Assembly (NCBI GenBank): GCA_031763025.1
Contig: JASSKH010000027.1
Span: 7,500,241-7,564,240 of the forward strand
DNA length: 64,000 nucleotides
Direction: 5' to 3'
Source: Macrocystis pyrifera
Lineage: Eukaryota; Sar; Phaeophyceae; Laminariales; Laminariaceae
Of this stretch, positions 25,701 to 34,940 are shown in pieces (the first letter of the stretch is position 1; each line of letters begins with the position of its first letter). The notes under the pieces are model-generated. The model was not told where the DNA came from, made no database searches, and worked only from the letters and a program-made list of their open reading frames with translations. The translations under genes and the position numbers were made by a program.

Positions 25701-27523
25701 GAATGTCCGAACGCGTGGAAAATGTGTGGCAGGCAGAAGAAAGGACTCGTATTCATGTTGCTTTTAGTCGGAATGGAATCGGGGACAATATGTTAATACC
25801 TATGCTACGGCCTGTCTTGGCTTCAAGAACTGCAGTGTGGTCGCCACAGTACACTCGAGGCGACAAGAAAGGGTGGTTGCAGCTTTACCCTATTAATAAC
25901 AAGGCACAAATCCCGAGCGCTACACATTTTTTGACTGAATCCCCTATGCGTTTCGCTTGACTACAGGAAACCGTCTCCTGTGGGATTCCGGGCATCTGAG
26001 TGGAGCGCCGAACAAGGTTGAACAGCAGCTGCAGGTATGCTTTAGGCGTCATCCGTTAGTAGGGGTAATTAACTACAGGACAAGCTCGAAACTGCACACG
26101 TCCGCATGATGTGCTATTGTAGGAGAAGCTCAAAACTACCCACCTTGCACAGGAGTGACACATGCTACGATAGGCATGCACCTACTTCTTTTGTGAGGCT
26201 CCTGACCTGGATAGCTCTATTACTAAGTCACCCAAACACTCACTTTGATTTCGAATTGAAGTACAACTCGATGGTCTAGGTTTGTAACGAATACAATGTT
26301 GAGCACGAACGATGGTTATCAACGATAATGGGTAGAGTTCCTTGGTGTGGGAGGCCCCGGCAGTCAGAAATAAGTATGTTGGCGAACAAAAATACTACCT
26401 CTATCTTGTGCACGGGTCAAACGTCCACATCATGCGCTACGGATGAAACTCCGCCAGGAGTGTGATAGTCCACACGCGAAAGTGGCGAAACTTGAAGAGC
26501 AAGGTATGTTGTGGCGTAGCCAAGAATACGCGTCATTTCGTTTTGCGTTGACAGCTACAGTACTCTTAGTCGAAGGCCTTGAAATGATCTCGCCCCCAAA
26601 ACGAATTGTGAACTCGTCCGCCCTCAGTTCAGTTCCATGTCGGAGAGGTGGTGACGTCCCTCCAAAGGACGACCCTTGTTCCCGGTGGGGCAGAGGTCCT
26701 GCTGCACTCTACCATTAACGGCTCTATCGGCGCGTTGCTTCCCTTCAAAAGCCGGTGAGCCCATTCGGGATGTCGCGTTTACAGTATCCGTTTCGTGCTA
26801 TGCAACTCATAGGGGGAGGCTGTGCTATTAGTAGTTAATAACAGGTAGCGCCTATCCCACCGTGCGGCAAGGGCACACACCCCTTGTATGTATTCAAAGT
26901 GATGCCTTGCAAATTTCGGTGATTTCGCTTATCATGATGGACCCGGTGCTCAGCTGACCTCTTTCTCTGTTCTCTCGCATTTGCGGCCCGTTATAATAGC
27001 TCGTTTATTGTCGGCACTGAAATCTTGAACTACGCATACGTTCTCTTTCACGCACGCTTCGCGTGGATACAGCGATGATGTGGACTTCTTCACCCACATG
27101 GAGATGTACATGCGACAGGAGAAGCCTACGCTGTGTGGCAGAGATCACATATCCTACCGGTCTTACTACTTGCCAGCCAAGGTAAGCAGACAGTTGTCTC
27201 GAACGCTGAGAGGCACAAGTCAAAGACACATGGGGATTGCACATGGGGATTGAAACGTTTTGGCAGCAGTTAATTTGTTTTGACTATTTACGTAATAGTG
27301 TGCTTCTTGCATGTGTCGAAATGGGCGCACCGAATAATTGCTGTACCTTTTTATTTCAACACGTTGGCTCGTCTCTCTTGTGCAGGACGTGATCGACGGT
27401 GACCTTTGCGAGCAATTCTCTTCTCTGCCTTTCGAGAAGCAAAAATTGGTTGCGAGCGGTTTGGACCGAACCATAGGCGAAGTGGTGAAGAAGCTCGAGG
27501 ACACGAGGAATAGATTGCTTTAG
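8414..27523 (+). CDS. SF3B3: Splicing factor 3B subunit 3 (SF3b130/SAP130), complete, 29 exons
   Basis: SF3B3 is a scaffold of the SF3b complex of U2 snRNP, which holds the branch-point region in the nucleus. Exons: 8414-8471, 9179-9273, 9857-10000, 10341-10466, 10709-10837, 12316-12455, 12668-12905, 13176-13229, 13627-13731, 14285-14365, 14965-15128, 15512-15596, 17034-17099, 17695-17790, 18235-18408, 18655-18810, 19138-19269, 19420-19524, 19881-20092, 20303-20399, 20608-20875, 21902-22040, 22379-22490, 22951-23130, 25344-25470, 25967-26034, 26633-26754, 27073-27181, 27386-27523. They total 3,720 nt (1,239 residues plus stop; the human protein is about 1,217), and all phases match. Hallmarks in order are [108 protein letters not shown] and [11 protein letters not shown]. 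By family knowledge the chain forms three beta-propellers (MMS1_N, CPSF_A). The start at [10 protein letters not shown] matches the family N-terminus. Intron 15 appears to use a GC donor. Confidence 0.95.
11006..12260. mobile_element. hAT-like non-autonomous DNA transposon in SF3B3 intron 5
   Basis: The 1,255 bp element has terminal inverted repeats: the left end reads TAGAGGTTGGATCCTG and the right end, reversed, reads TAGAGGTAGGACCCTG. Near-matching 8 bp flanks, GACACGTC (10998-11005) and GAAACGTC (12261-12268), look like a target-site duplication. An 8 bp duplication and a terminal TAGAG (pattern YARNG) are typical of the hAT superfamily. Both subterminal regions are packed with GGGTACCCG words in both orientations, a likely binding-site array. 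No transposase is present, so it would have moved in trans. Confidence 0.7.
11730..11924 (-). other. Small acidic Ser/Asp-rich open frame inside the hAT-like element
   Basis: A 64-codon minus-strand frame encodes a Glu-rich stretch followed by a Ser/Asp run ([15 protein letters not shown]). It lies wholly inside the element. It could be the last exon of a gene fragment captured by the transposon, or a chance frame over a repeat of (GAC/AGC) triplets. No family is recognised. Confidence 0.2.
13747..13775. repeat. (TA)n microsatellite in SF3B3 intron 9
   Basis: About 14 uninterrupted AT dinucleotides, followed by a T-rich stretch. The tract starts 15 nt after the exon 9 end. Confidence 0.95.
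14025..14101 (-). other. tRNA-like sequence (pseudogene or SINE head) in SF3B3 intron 9
   Basis: On the minus strand a perfect 5 bp T-stem with loop TTCGAGT (14032-14048) is preceded by a box-A-like TGGCTTGGTAGG. Together they resemble the two internal RNA polymerase III promoter boxes. The acceptor stem does not pair (5' GTCCCCG against 3' CGAGTGC), so this is not an intact tRNA. Confidence 0.3.
16623..16866. repeat. Two related GC-rich hairpin units in SF3B3 intron 12
   Basis: Both copies begin with GAGCGTAGCGG-like sequence and end with GCGAAGC. The second holds a perfect hairpin, GCGGGCGGC / GCCGCCCGC (16833-16841 and 16846-16854) with a 4-nt GTAG loop. The first, near 16625-16668, has a degenerate stem. 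Function unknown; they look like a small mobile GC cluster. Confidence 0.6.
23243..23335. repeat. Tandem repeat, 31 bp period, three copies
   Basis: Copies start at 23243, 23274 and 23305. Each contains TATAAATATTGTAATGAGG (AATAAATATTGTAATGAGG in the third) followed by a CG-rich linker GCGCG. It lies in SF3B3 intron 24. Confidence 0.9.
23675..24440. repeat. Minisatellite with higher-order structure in SF3B3 intron 24
   Basis: A ~22-24 bp unit with core CCACAGCAGGCAGACTG recurs in three clusters: about 23675-23795, 23953-24052 and 24310-24428. Each cluster is followed by the same ~100 bp tail (CAACGTTCG... then CACGAGA), so the larger unit of ~300-400 bp has itself been copied. All frames over it are repeat artefacts. 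Confidence 0.85.
24794..24895. mobile_element. MITE copy 1 (102 bp) in SF3B3 intron 24
   Basis: Nearly all stem: the left end TTACGGGGGTCTATAG mirrors the right end ...ATGGTCCCCCGCAA. The AT-rich centre holds ACATAAAAACCTATATAT. A close relative lies at 44015-44118, so this is a family and not a chance hairpin. No coding capacity. Confidence 0.75.
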
Positions 27524-27549
27524 AAAAGTACCGCACTACTATGCAGCGC

Positions 27550-27778
27550 GGTAAGGTAGTAATGTATCCCTCAAGTACGTGCGGATGTGCCGACGCGCAG
27601 CTGAACGAGTGCGCAGCAGGCAGTTCAGGACACGTACGTACGTATGATAGGTACATGACGGTAAGGTAGTAAGGTATCCGTCAAGTACGTGCACATGTGC
27701 CGACGCGCAGCTGAACAGGTGCGCAGCAGGCATAGGTGTAGTGCAGGATACGTACGTACGTATGATACGTACATGGAC
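27550..27778. repeat. 110 bp tandem duplication downstream of the SF3B3 stop
   Basis: Unit 1 (27550-27659) and unit 2 (27660-27778) both run GGTAAGGTAGTAA.GTATCC, then TGCCGACGCGCAGCTGAAC, then a GTACGTACGTATGATA block. They differ at scattered bases. The pair starts 27 bp after the SF3B3 stop codon, so it may fall in the 3' UTR. Confidence 0.85.
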
Positions 27779-30423
27779 AGGTTGCTGGGCAATGGTAACA
27801 TTTATGGACTGCTTGGGGCGAGATACACGTGGAGACCTTCCTCGACGAGAGTACAGAGCTTCCTGTGCAGTCTATACCGTAAAGCAGCGTGTTCTATTAT
27901 TTGCCGAGAGCGCCGCAGATTGTAGACCACCACGAGCGTACCGACCCGGTTATGAGACATCAGTATGTTGCGCAGCTAAATTGATTTCCGACCCTAGGTT
28001 ATCATGTCACCTCTTGTTCTCTGGGCCGGCGCCGAAAGATGGTTGATGGCAACCCTTCCACGCGTTTGGCTGCAGTTACATGATATCATAATATGCATAG
28101 AGCCCATGATCGTATCTCTATTTATGTTCATACTAGGGTGCACACGATACGCTCTGTCGTTATTGGTTTCTTTTTCGCGCCCCGGAGAACGAGAGGAAAC
28201 CCCTGTCCACGCTTATTTATCAAGTTTTCGTGTACCGGTTCGGATCCAGTCTTAATCGGTCCTGTCTCTGACCGTGCCGTCATCAAAGTGTGGTTTACTC
28301 CAAGGATGTAGGCGTCTGAGTCTAGATTTTATCTCTCCCGACTCGGGTAGTGTCGGAATCGAACCCACTAGTAAACCTCTACCCCAGCTTGACTCAGTAC
28401 ACGAGTCACCCTACCCATCTGGGCGTTAGTCCGCTCTGTCGTTATTACGCAACAACAGTAAATGAATAGACTGTTGAACGACGAACTAAATAATTCATTT
28501 TTCAATGTTGTTTCGAATGCCGGATATTTCTCCTCGTGTCGCCGTATGTGCAAGTAGAAGAGGTTTGTGTGTTTTTTTCGTTGCTGCATGTCGCGACGCC
28601 GTCGCGTGGTCGCGAGGAGGGCAGAACATCAAGTATTTACTAACGTATTTGAGGTTCGATGTATGAGTAGGGGTGTACCAAACGCAGTATTGTATATTTG
28701 GGGCATCGTACTGCAGTATGTATATCCACAATGGTTCAAGGCCCGCCCCCTTTAGCGGCTAAACGGGCGGGTAGGTAAAACAGGCCCGCGCGGTGCCCTG
28801 GTCTGCCTCAAATTCAATTCTGACACCCTGGCAAGGACGCCAGAGCACAATCACTTCTTTTTTTTTTTCCTGCTCGTTTTCGGGGCTTTAACGACAATTT
28901 GGGGGGTGCATGCCCCTGGAATTCTACTACCTGGTATATTTTTCACCTACCCGGTATGTATTAAACGTACCCCCCAGTGACGAGAATTTGTCTAGAGCAG
29001 ATTGACGATGCAACTTCGAAGCTATCGAGAGTGGTCAAAAATGGGTACTAATACTCAAGTGTATGTAGTAGAATTTATTGCGGGAGCAAACCCTTCAAAA
29101 TTTCAGTCAAACGAAAGATCCTTGTGCACCCATCCGTGCCCAATAAAATGTGCTGGAAATAAAGAGGTGTACGTGCTTGGCATGGGCTGCTGCTGGTGTC
29201 TTGTCAGCGCGTCCTAGTTGAATTTGAGGCAGTCTGGGGCACGCGCTGGCGCCTGCCGCGGGCGTGTTTTCCCTACCGCCTCCGTTTGGCCGCAAATGGG
29301 GGGGTACCCCATTAGATCCAGTTCCCTGTTATCCCCAACCCTTCTGTTGTTAGTAACACGTCCTTGCGAAATTCCGCCGCGCGCTCTTGTTCTAATATGC
29401 TTGCCGCCCTCTCGCCGCAACAAACGCGGGCCGGCGTGGTGCTTGACGCGTTTCCCCTTGTTTGTACGAACCCATTTCCCCCCGACCCACGGCGAAAACC
29501 GGGTCCGAAACGCCCCGATCAGGACAGCGCATCCGCAAGACCCATTAATCCAAGTAATTCGACAACAACCTCAAGACGAGCTACGAACTACAACATAATG
29601 TTTTATGTACGTGTGTGTATGCTTCCGGAGAGTACGGCTGGTACTTGTACTTACTATTAATAATATGTACCTCGTTTGTCTCTGTCTGTTTCTTATTTTT
29701 TGTTTTATTTGGCTACAGGTAAGTATCAGATCTGCTTCTTAATTTTTTTCCTTTTTTTGTTTGCTTCGTCGTCTTCCTTTTCGTTCTTTGTCTACGAGTA
29801 TTATTTCTTTCCTCTTTGTTTCTCTGGTGTTTTTAATAGCGGAGTAAGTATGTTTGTGTTCGTACGTACACGAGTGAGTTCTGGTATGGTAGCGCAGTCA
29901 TCAGTACGAGTAGGAGGCACAACATTACGTACCCCGTTCGTAAATCATTCGTAAATATTGGGATGACAATAATAAAATAATAGTATGTGGGCCAGCCAAC
30001 AAGAAACATCCACCAAAAAAAGCCTGAGATTCTGTATTCGGGGCGCCATCTTCAAACAATCTTGAGCATAGGCTATTATATAGGATTTAGTGTATATTTC
30101 AGCACTGAGCCGTTTGTCTTAGCCCAATTTTCTTAGCGTCCTCCACAAGTGATGAACATTATGTTTTATCGGGCACTTTCTTATTGGCGGGCCTATACTA
30201 TTAATACTACTTGCTGCTGTCTGCAGCTAGCTGTAGAATCCCATTGACAATAAACAACAATAAACGATACCAACATACGCAGTCGTACGAGTACCAACAA
30301 CAGCAGTCCATTTGAAAGGAGTTTTAAAATATGGAAGGCAGTAGTATTGTTGTAGAATCCGGAGTCCCGAGTCCGAGGAGGATGGAACACGGAGCAGCAA
30401 TCCACTGATCACGTTGTATCGTG
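27779..30423. other. Intergenic region between SF3B3 and the BuGZ-like gene
   Basis: No gene supported. It holds one tRNA-like sequence (28344-28417, minus), one TACCTGGTA motif (28928), a T-rich stretch near 29690-29850 and short frames without splice context. The BuGZ-like gene promoter is expected near 30.2-30.4 kb, but no clear element was seen. Confidence 0.6.
28344..28417 (-). pseudogene. tRNA-like sequence, probably a degenerate tRNA
   Basis: Read on the minus strand the 74 nt can fold as a cloverleaf. The acceptor stem is GGGTAGG against ACTACCC (6 of 7 pairs) and the D-stem is GACTC/GAGTC. The anticodon stem has 4 of 5 pairs, and a T-arm with box-B-like GGGTTCGATTCC has 4 of 5 pairs. 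The 7-nt anticodon loop GGGGTAG lacks the U expected at position 33, and three arms each carry a mismatch. A decayed tRNA or SINE head fits better than a working tRNA. Confidence 0.4.
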
Positions 30424-33214
30424 ATGGGGAAGAAGAAGAAGCAGTCCGTTCCCAAGGATGATAAGGAGGCGTGGTGTTACTACTGTGATCGGGTGTTCGA
30501 GCACGAAGAGGTTCTGATCCAGCATCAAAAAGCCAAACATTTCAAGTGCCCCACATGCAATAAGAAGCTCTCAACCGCGGGAGGACTGGTGGTTCACAAC
30601 TCACAAGTACACAAGGAAACAATTACAGCGTGAGTACCTCTAGACCGATCAATCCATTGCAGTGTAAACATCTTGCTTTTGTGTCCGCGCTAAGAGATTT
30701 TGTTTCGACGTTGGGTTGCGTTGCAAAAATTAGTCGAGTGGTAAACGCAGATTTTTGCTGCTGTCTGTCCTTTCTTGAAATTGTGTCGAATCGCTCGTAC
30801 GTGAATATATGTATCATACGTTGCGACAACAACATACTCGCACATATCACAGCGTTAATAGAGAACACCAGACAACTTGACGCTTGGTTACAACGATGAC
30901 ATGAGTACAGTCGAAAAGTATGGGTGTGCCCTGTTCGATCCTTATACCATCGCCCGTGATCAACACGAGCGCTAATATCTTGTTAAGTTGTTGTCACATC
31001 TTCAGTACCTCGAACACAAATCGTATCGTATCACACGAGTAGAAAGAGTGTACTCGCACCTGCTGGTGCCTAATACCTGGGGTACTGGTACGAAATATGA
31101 TACCTGGTACGTTTTTTCACGAAGCCTTTCTACAGCAGTACGAATGAATCGTTGGTATGATAGCAGACGAGGTAAATACTGCTCTCAATGAAATGGTTTG
31201 TACTTGGTATACGAGCAAGAAGGGCTCAACTGATAGAGAGCGCCGACAGCGGCATCTTGCCTGTGACGCCAATGTAGTATTAACTCGGATGATGAATTTG
31301 CCCGCTTGCCAGGGTACCCAACGCGAAGGAAGGGCGAGAAAGCGTAGACTTTGAAATCTACGGCGTGAATGGCATCCCGGAAGAAGCCTATGCTGAACGG
31401 GTTGCGAAGAAGGCACGCACTGCCGACTCCAACAGCGGGGAGGGTCCCTCCACAGCCCAAGAGATGCCAGCAGGAGGCATCAGTGCACCGGGGCAGAACA
31501 CCGGGGCGTTTGGACAAGGGATGCCTCAGCAAGGCGAGGGGCAGCCACAGATGCCAGGAATGATGTTTCATGGGGGGGCTCCGGTGCCTGGACCGGGATT
31601 TCATCCGATGGGCCAGCCGGGATACCCGGGGATGATGGGAGAGCCTCGACCGGGCTTCAACCGTATGCAGCACGGCATGCCCCAGATGCAGCACGGGGTC
31701 GCGAATATGCCGCCGCATATGTTTGGTGGGCCCCGTGGTCCTAATGGTCATATCTTTGGGGGACCAAGCGGTCCTATGCAGGGTGGATATCAACGAGGGC
31801 CCGGAGGCCCGCCAGGTCCGCCGCCCTTGGGATTGCCTCCTGGACACCAACTACCTCTCGCACCCCCTCCAAGCAACGGCGCGGCGCGAAATGGTATTCC
31901 ACCGGGGGCACCTCCCGGTGTGACGAGGCCCCCTGCGCCACCGTTGTTCCCAGCAGGTGCAGGTATAGCACAACCACGTGAGTTTATTCTTGATTGATTT
32001 TTTTCAACGAGGTAGCAAGTACCAGGTTATACTGGCGTTTACGCATGGCACGGTCCCGCACGGTCGAAGTGTTTGCACGCCCCAAGACTTGCCCGTCCAC
32101 CCTCACTCCGCTTCTTCGAACGTGTGTGCTTGGTATGTGGGATGAACATACTTCTCATGAGTTAATTAAGCTATCGCTATGATTTAGCAGGATATTTGAA
32201 ACTGTCAAGTTGTCTGTTTTAGCCCCATCGATCGGTTGGTCGGTCGCTTGAGACATCTCGAAAACGATTCGTACTTGTTGGCGCCGTGTAAATTGGAAGC
32301 TCGCATTGACTTGTGATTGATACCGTAATCGTATGTTCATACTGGCACATCAGGCATAGACTACCTTTTGTGTTCGTCACGTGCGTACCATAAAAAAGGC
32401 CCTGGAAAGGCCCTGACCCTCTTTGTGAAGGCAGGCACACAACGTACATTTATCGAAGCCCCGATGAAGGATCTTTTGACGACCTGTCTTGCTTTATCCT
32501 TCGCGCACTTAACGCAAATTCAAATTCTTCGCAGCGAGTCTGAGCGGGCCCGCAATCAACCGAGCCCCACCACCCGGAGTCCCACCGGCACCGCCTCACG
32601 TATCAAGCGCATTGCCTGGGCAAGGGCAACCGACAACAACGCTGTTGCGGGAGACGAGGAGTTTTCAATGGTGAGTGCTTATGACGCCGCTAATCGTCTC
32701 TCCTTCCAAACGGCGTTCGTGGCTACGGCCTTGGCAGTGCTCCGTGACTGTTGGCGCGTGAAACGTATAGCCCGTTTTGCCTTACCGCACGGTGTTGTCG
32801 TTATCGCAGCTATATATGTGTGATATGACGCCGTTGAGCCTTCGTGTCTGGTTGATAGCAGTCATGTCTGTCAGCCTTTTCTTCCTACCCGTCCTTGCGC
32901 TGTTTTGGTAGTCGATACCAAGAAAAGACTCCAGAGGACGATGCCTTGTGTTCTTGCATATCGGCACACTCATCGCAGATGATACTTAATGGCGTTATTT
33001 GTGGAGGCAGCAGGTCAAGGGCCAAACCCATGAAGTGTAGGTCATTAATTTGAGGCAGTTTTGCCTCTAGTCTGCGGCTGTGCGTAGGTGGGTCTGTATT
33101 CCAAGCTTCCACACACCGTGACCAGCCACTCATCTGTAACTCTTGACTACTTCCTGTGCGTCCGGTGTAAAACAGGAAGAGAAAAGAGCGGAGCTTGCTG
33201 CCTACAAGGTGTGA
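30424..33214 (+). CDS. BuGZ/ZNF207-type zinc finger protein with GLEBS-like motif
   Basis: Exons: 30424-30629, 31313-31977, 32535-32670 and 33176-33214 (last codons AAG GTG TGA; AAG|GTGTGA could instead be a donor). Exon 1 encodes a basic start (MGKKKKQ) and two C2H2 fingers: C18/C21/H34/H39 and C42/C45/H58/H63, with the family signature [12 protein letters not shown]. The exon 1-2 junction gives [16 protein letters not shown], then [13 protein letters not shown], both BuGZ hallmarks. Exon 2 then becomes Gly/Met/Pro-rich. Exon 3 ends GDEEFSM and exon 4 reads [11 protein letters not shown], matching the GLEBS region through which BuGZ binds Bub3. Known family roles are kinetochore/spindle assembly and splicing-factor association in the nucleus. 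Oddity: in exon 3 the Pro-rich frame entered from exon 2 is not the GLEBS frame, so a frameshift, assembly error or missed splice lies between. Identity is strong; the 3' structure is less certain. Confidence 0.85.
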
Positions 33215-33782
33215 ACGCCATGCATCTGCGCCATCATCCCGTCACGGCCGTTATGAGTGTCGGAACAAGGAATCTCGACTATCAATAGTAGGTTGAGTGC
33301 GTGCGAGCTCGCGTCTAAAATACATGAGGGGGTTGGTTATGCAAAAACAGATTGGAGCGCGAACGTTTTTACCCTAGAAAGCACAATTTGAGCTGCTGTT
33401 TCTTTCGTCTGTACCGGTACTGTAGCAGCTCACGAAAACAACAGCGAAGTGCGATATCAATGCCCGTGAAATGGGGAGGGGCTCGGCAACGAGGTAGGTG
33501 GGTGCGCATGCCAGCGCCGCGACGTTGCGTGAAGAACGATATGGCTTAGTCGTTCGTACGCGAGTTTGTGTAAAAGGAATGCGAAGTGCATGGATTTTAT
33601 TTGTCACGTAAGACGACGCAAAGGAAGGCCGAAATCGCTTTTCTGTGCTTCGTACGAGGAAATTTATGCCCAACTACGGCACCGCTTCCACCGATCGCAG
33701 TGTTTCCGGGAGACCTTGGCTTAAGCATCGGTAGGGCTTTTGAAGGACCCTGCTGCCTCTACAACACTTGGAACCCTGTGCA

Positions 33783-33942
33783 GTTGTGTTGTGTTATCTT
33801 ACTGCCTGAACGGTCCCGGCCTCTGGCTTCCCTTCACGACGTCGTTGATTTCAACCTGAAGACTTTTCAAAGAATCTGTCAGGCCCACGTCAATAGCCTG
33901 CGTACGGAGCATGCAGCAGAGAAGGGCGTCGCTTTCTCGTTG
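33783..33942 (+). CDS. Possible coding exon of unknown gene
   Basis: Open between an AG acceptor (CCTGTGCAG) and a strong GT donor (TTG|GTGAGC), phase 0. It encodes a plausible protein segment including DVVDFNLKTFQRICQAHV and SLRTEHAAEKG. A possible partner exon in matching phase follows the AG near 34121 and ends at a GTAAGG donor near 34202. No start, stop or family was found. It could belong to a small plus-strand gene between the BuGZ-like gene and the minus-strand gene. Confidence 0.3.
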
Positions 33943-34940
33943 GTGAGCTGGCATGGTATATCGTTACTTTTGGAATTTCCTTTGGAAGCGAGCCTTCAAC
34001 GGGTTTCGGGGGGGGGGGGGCTGCGCTCGCCGAATACTTGATACCGTGGTACCTGGTATCGTTTCATGTGCTTCATTGGGGTGCGGACAAGGTAATGCTT
34101 ATCGTTTCATGGGTTTAATGTTGGTGCATAGTGCGCAGAGGACCACCCGCCATATTTTCAACGCCGCGGTTAGCCTTCCCGCCTTCTCTGGAAGCCGAAG
34201 GTAAGGTTTGCCAATGCGAGACGCTCACCGGGTGGCGTGCCGTGTACGGAAACCTTCATGAGGAAACACTACGTAGCATATTCCACGAAACTAATCATCG
34301 CCGGAGGTAAAATGATCCTCCAATATGAATCTAGTCTTTTCATCACTGATTGTCAACCCATCTATCGCTGTGAGCAGACATTGCTATTGGTCTATTGGTC
34401 GAGGAGTCTCGTCTGCACTCGTAACTAGAAATACTGTTTCGATAATCACGTGGAATGCTTCACGACCCATGACCCTCGATATAGCTTTACTCGTAGTTCA
34501 TTTTTTTGGGAGTTTCTGCGAGATTTCAGCACATACCGTTCCTACTGCAAAAACGGTCCAACTCTACATTCTAATATTCACACTCTGTCTGTCCCGGAAA
34601 CGTTGGTGCAGTTCTAAAGGGGTTAACGGTTGGACACGCAAAATACAGCATGGCGGTGGGTGGAAAAAGTGAGTGAAAATAAATACGTACTCGTAGGGAC
34701 GAACCCCTGTTCCGCCCGAGTTGGATGTAGGACATGTTTCAATAAGGATTAGCATACAATTCCCGCCGTAAACTAAACCGGGGGCTCTCCTACAATACAG
34801 ATGCGGCCATGTACAGCGATGACATAAGAGTCGCGAAGACACTTGTACAAGAGCGTGCCCATGTGGGTGGGGGTAGGTTTTGCATGGGTCGTATGGCGAG
34901 TTCGATCAGCTCGACTACTGTAGTTTCTATCGTTCATCAC

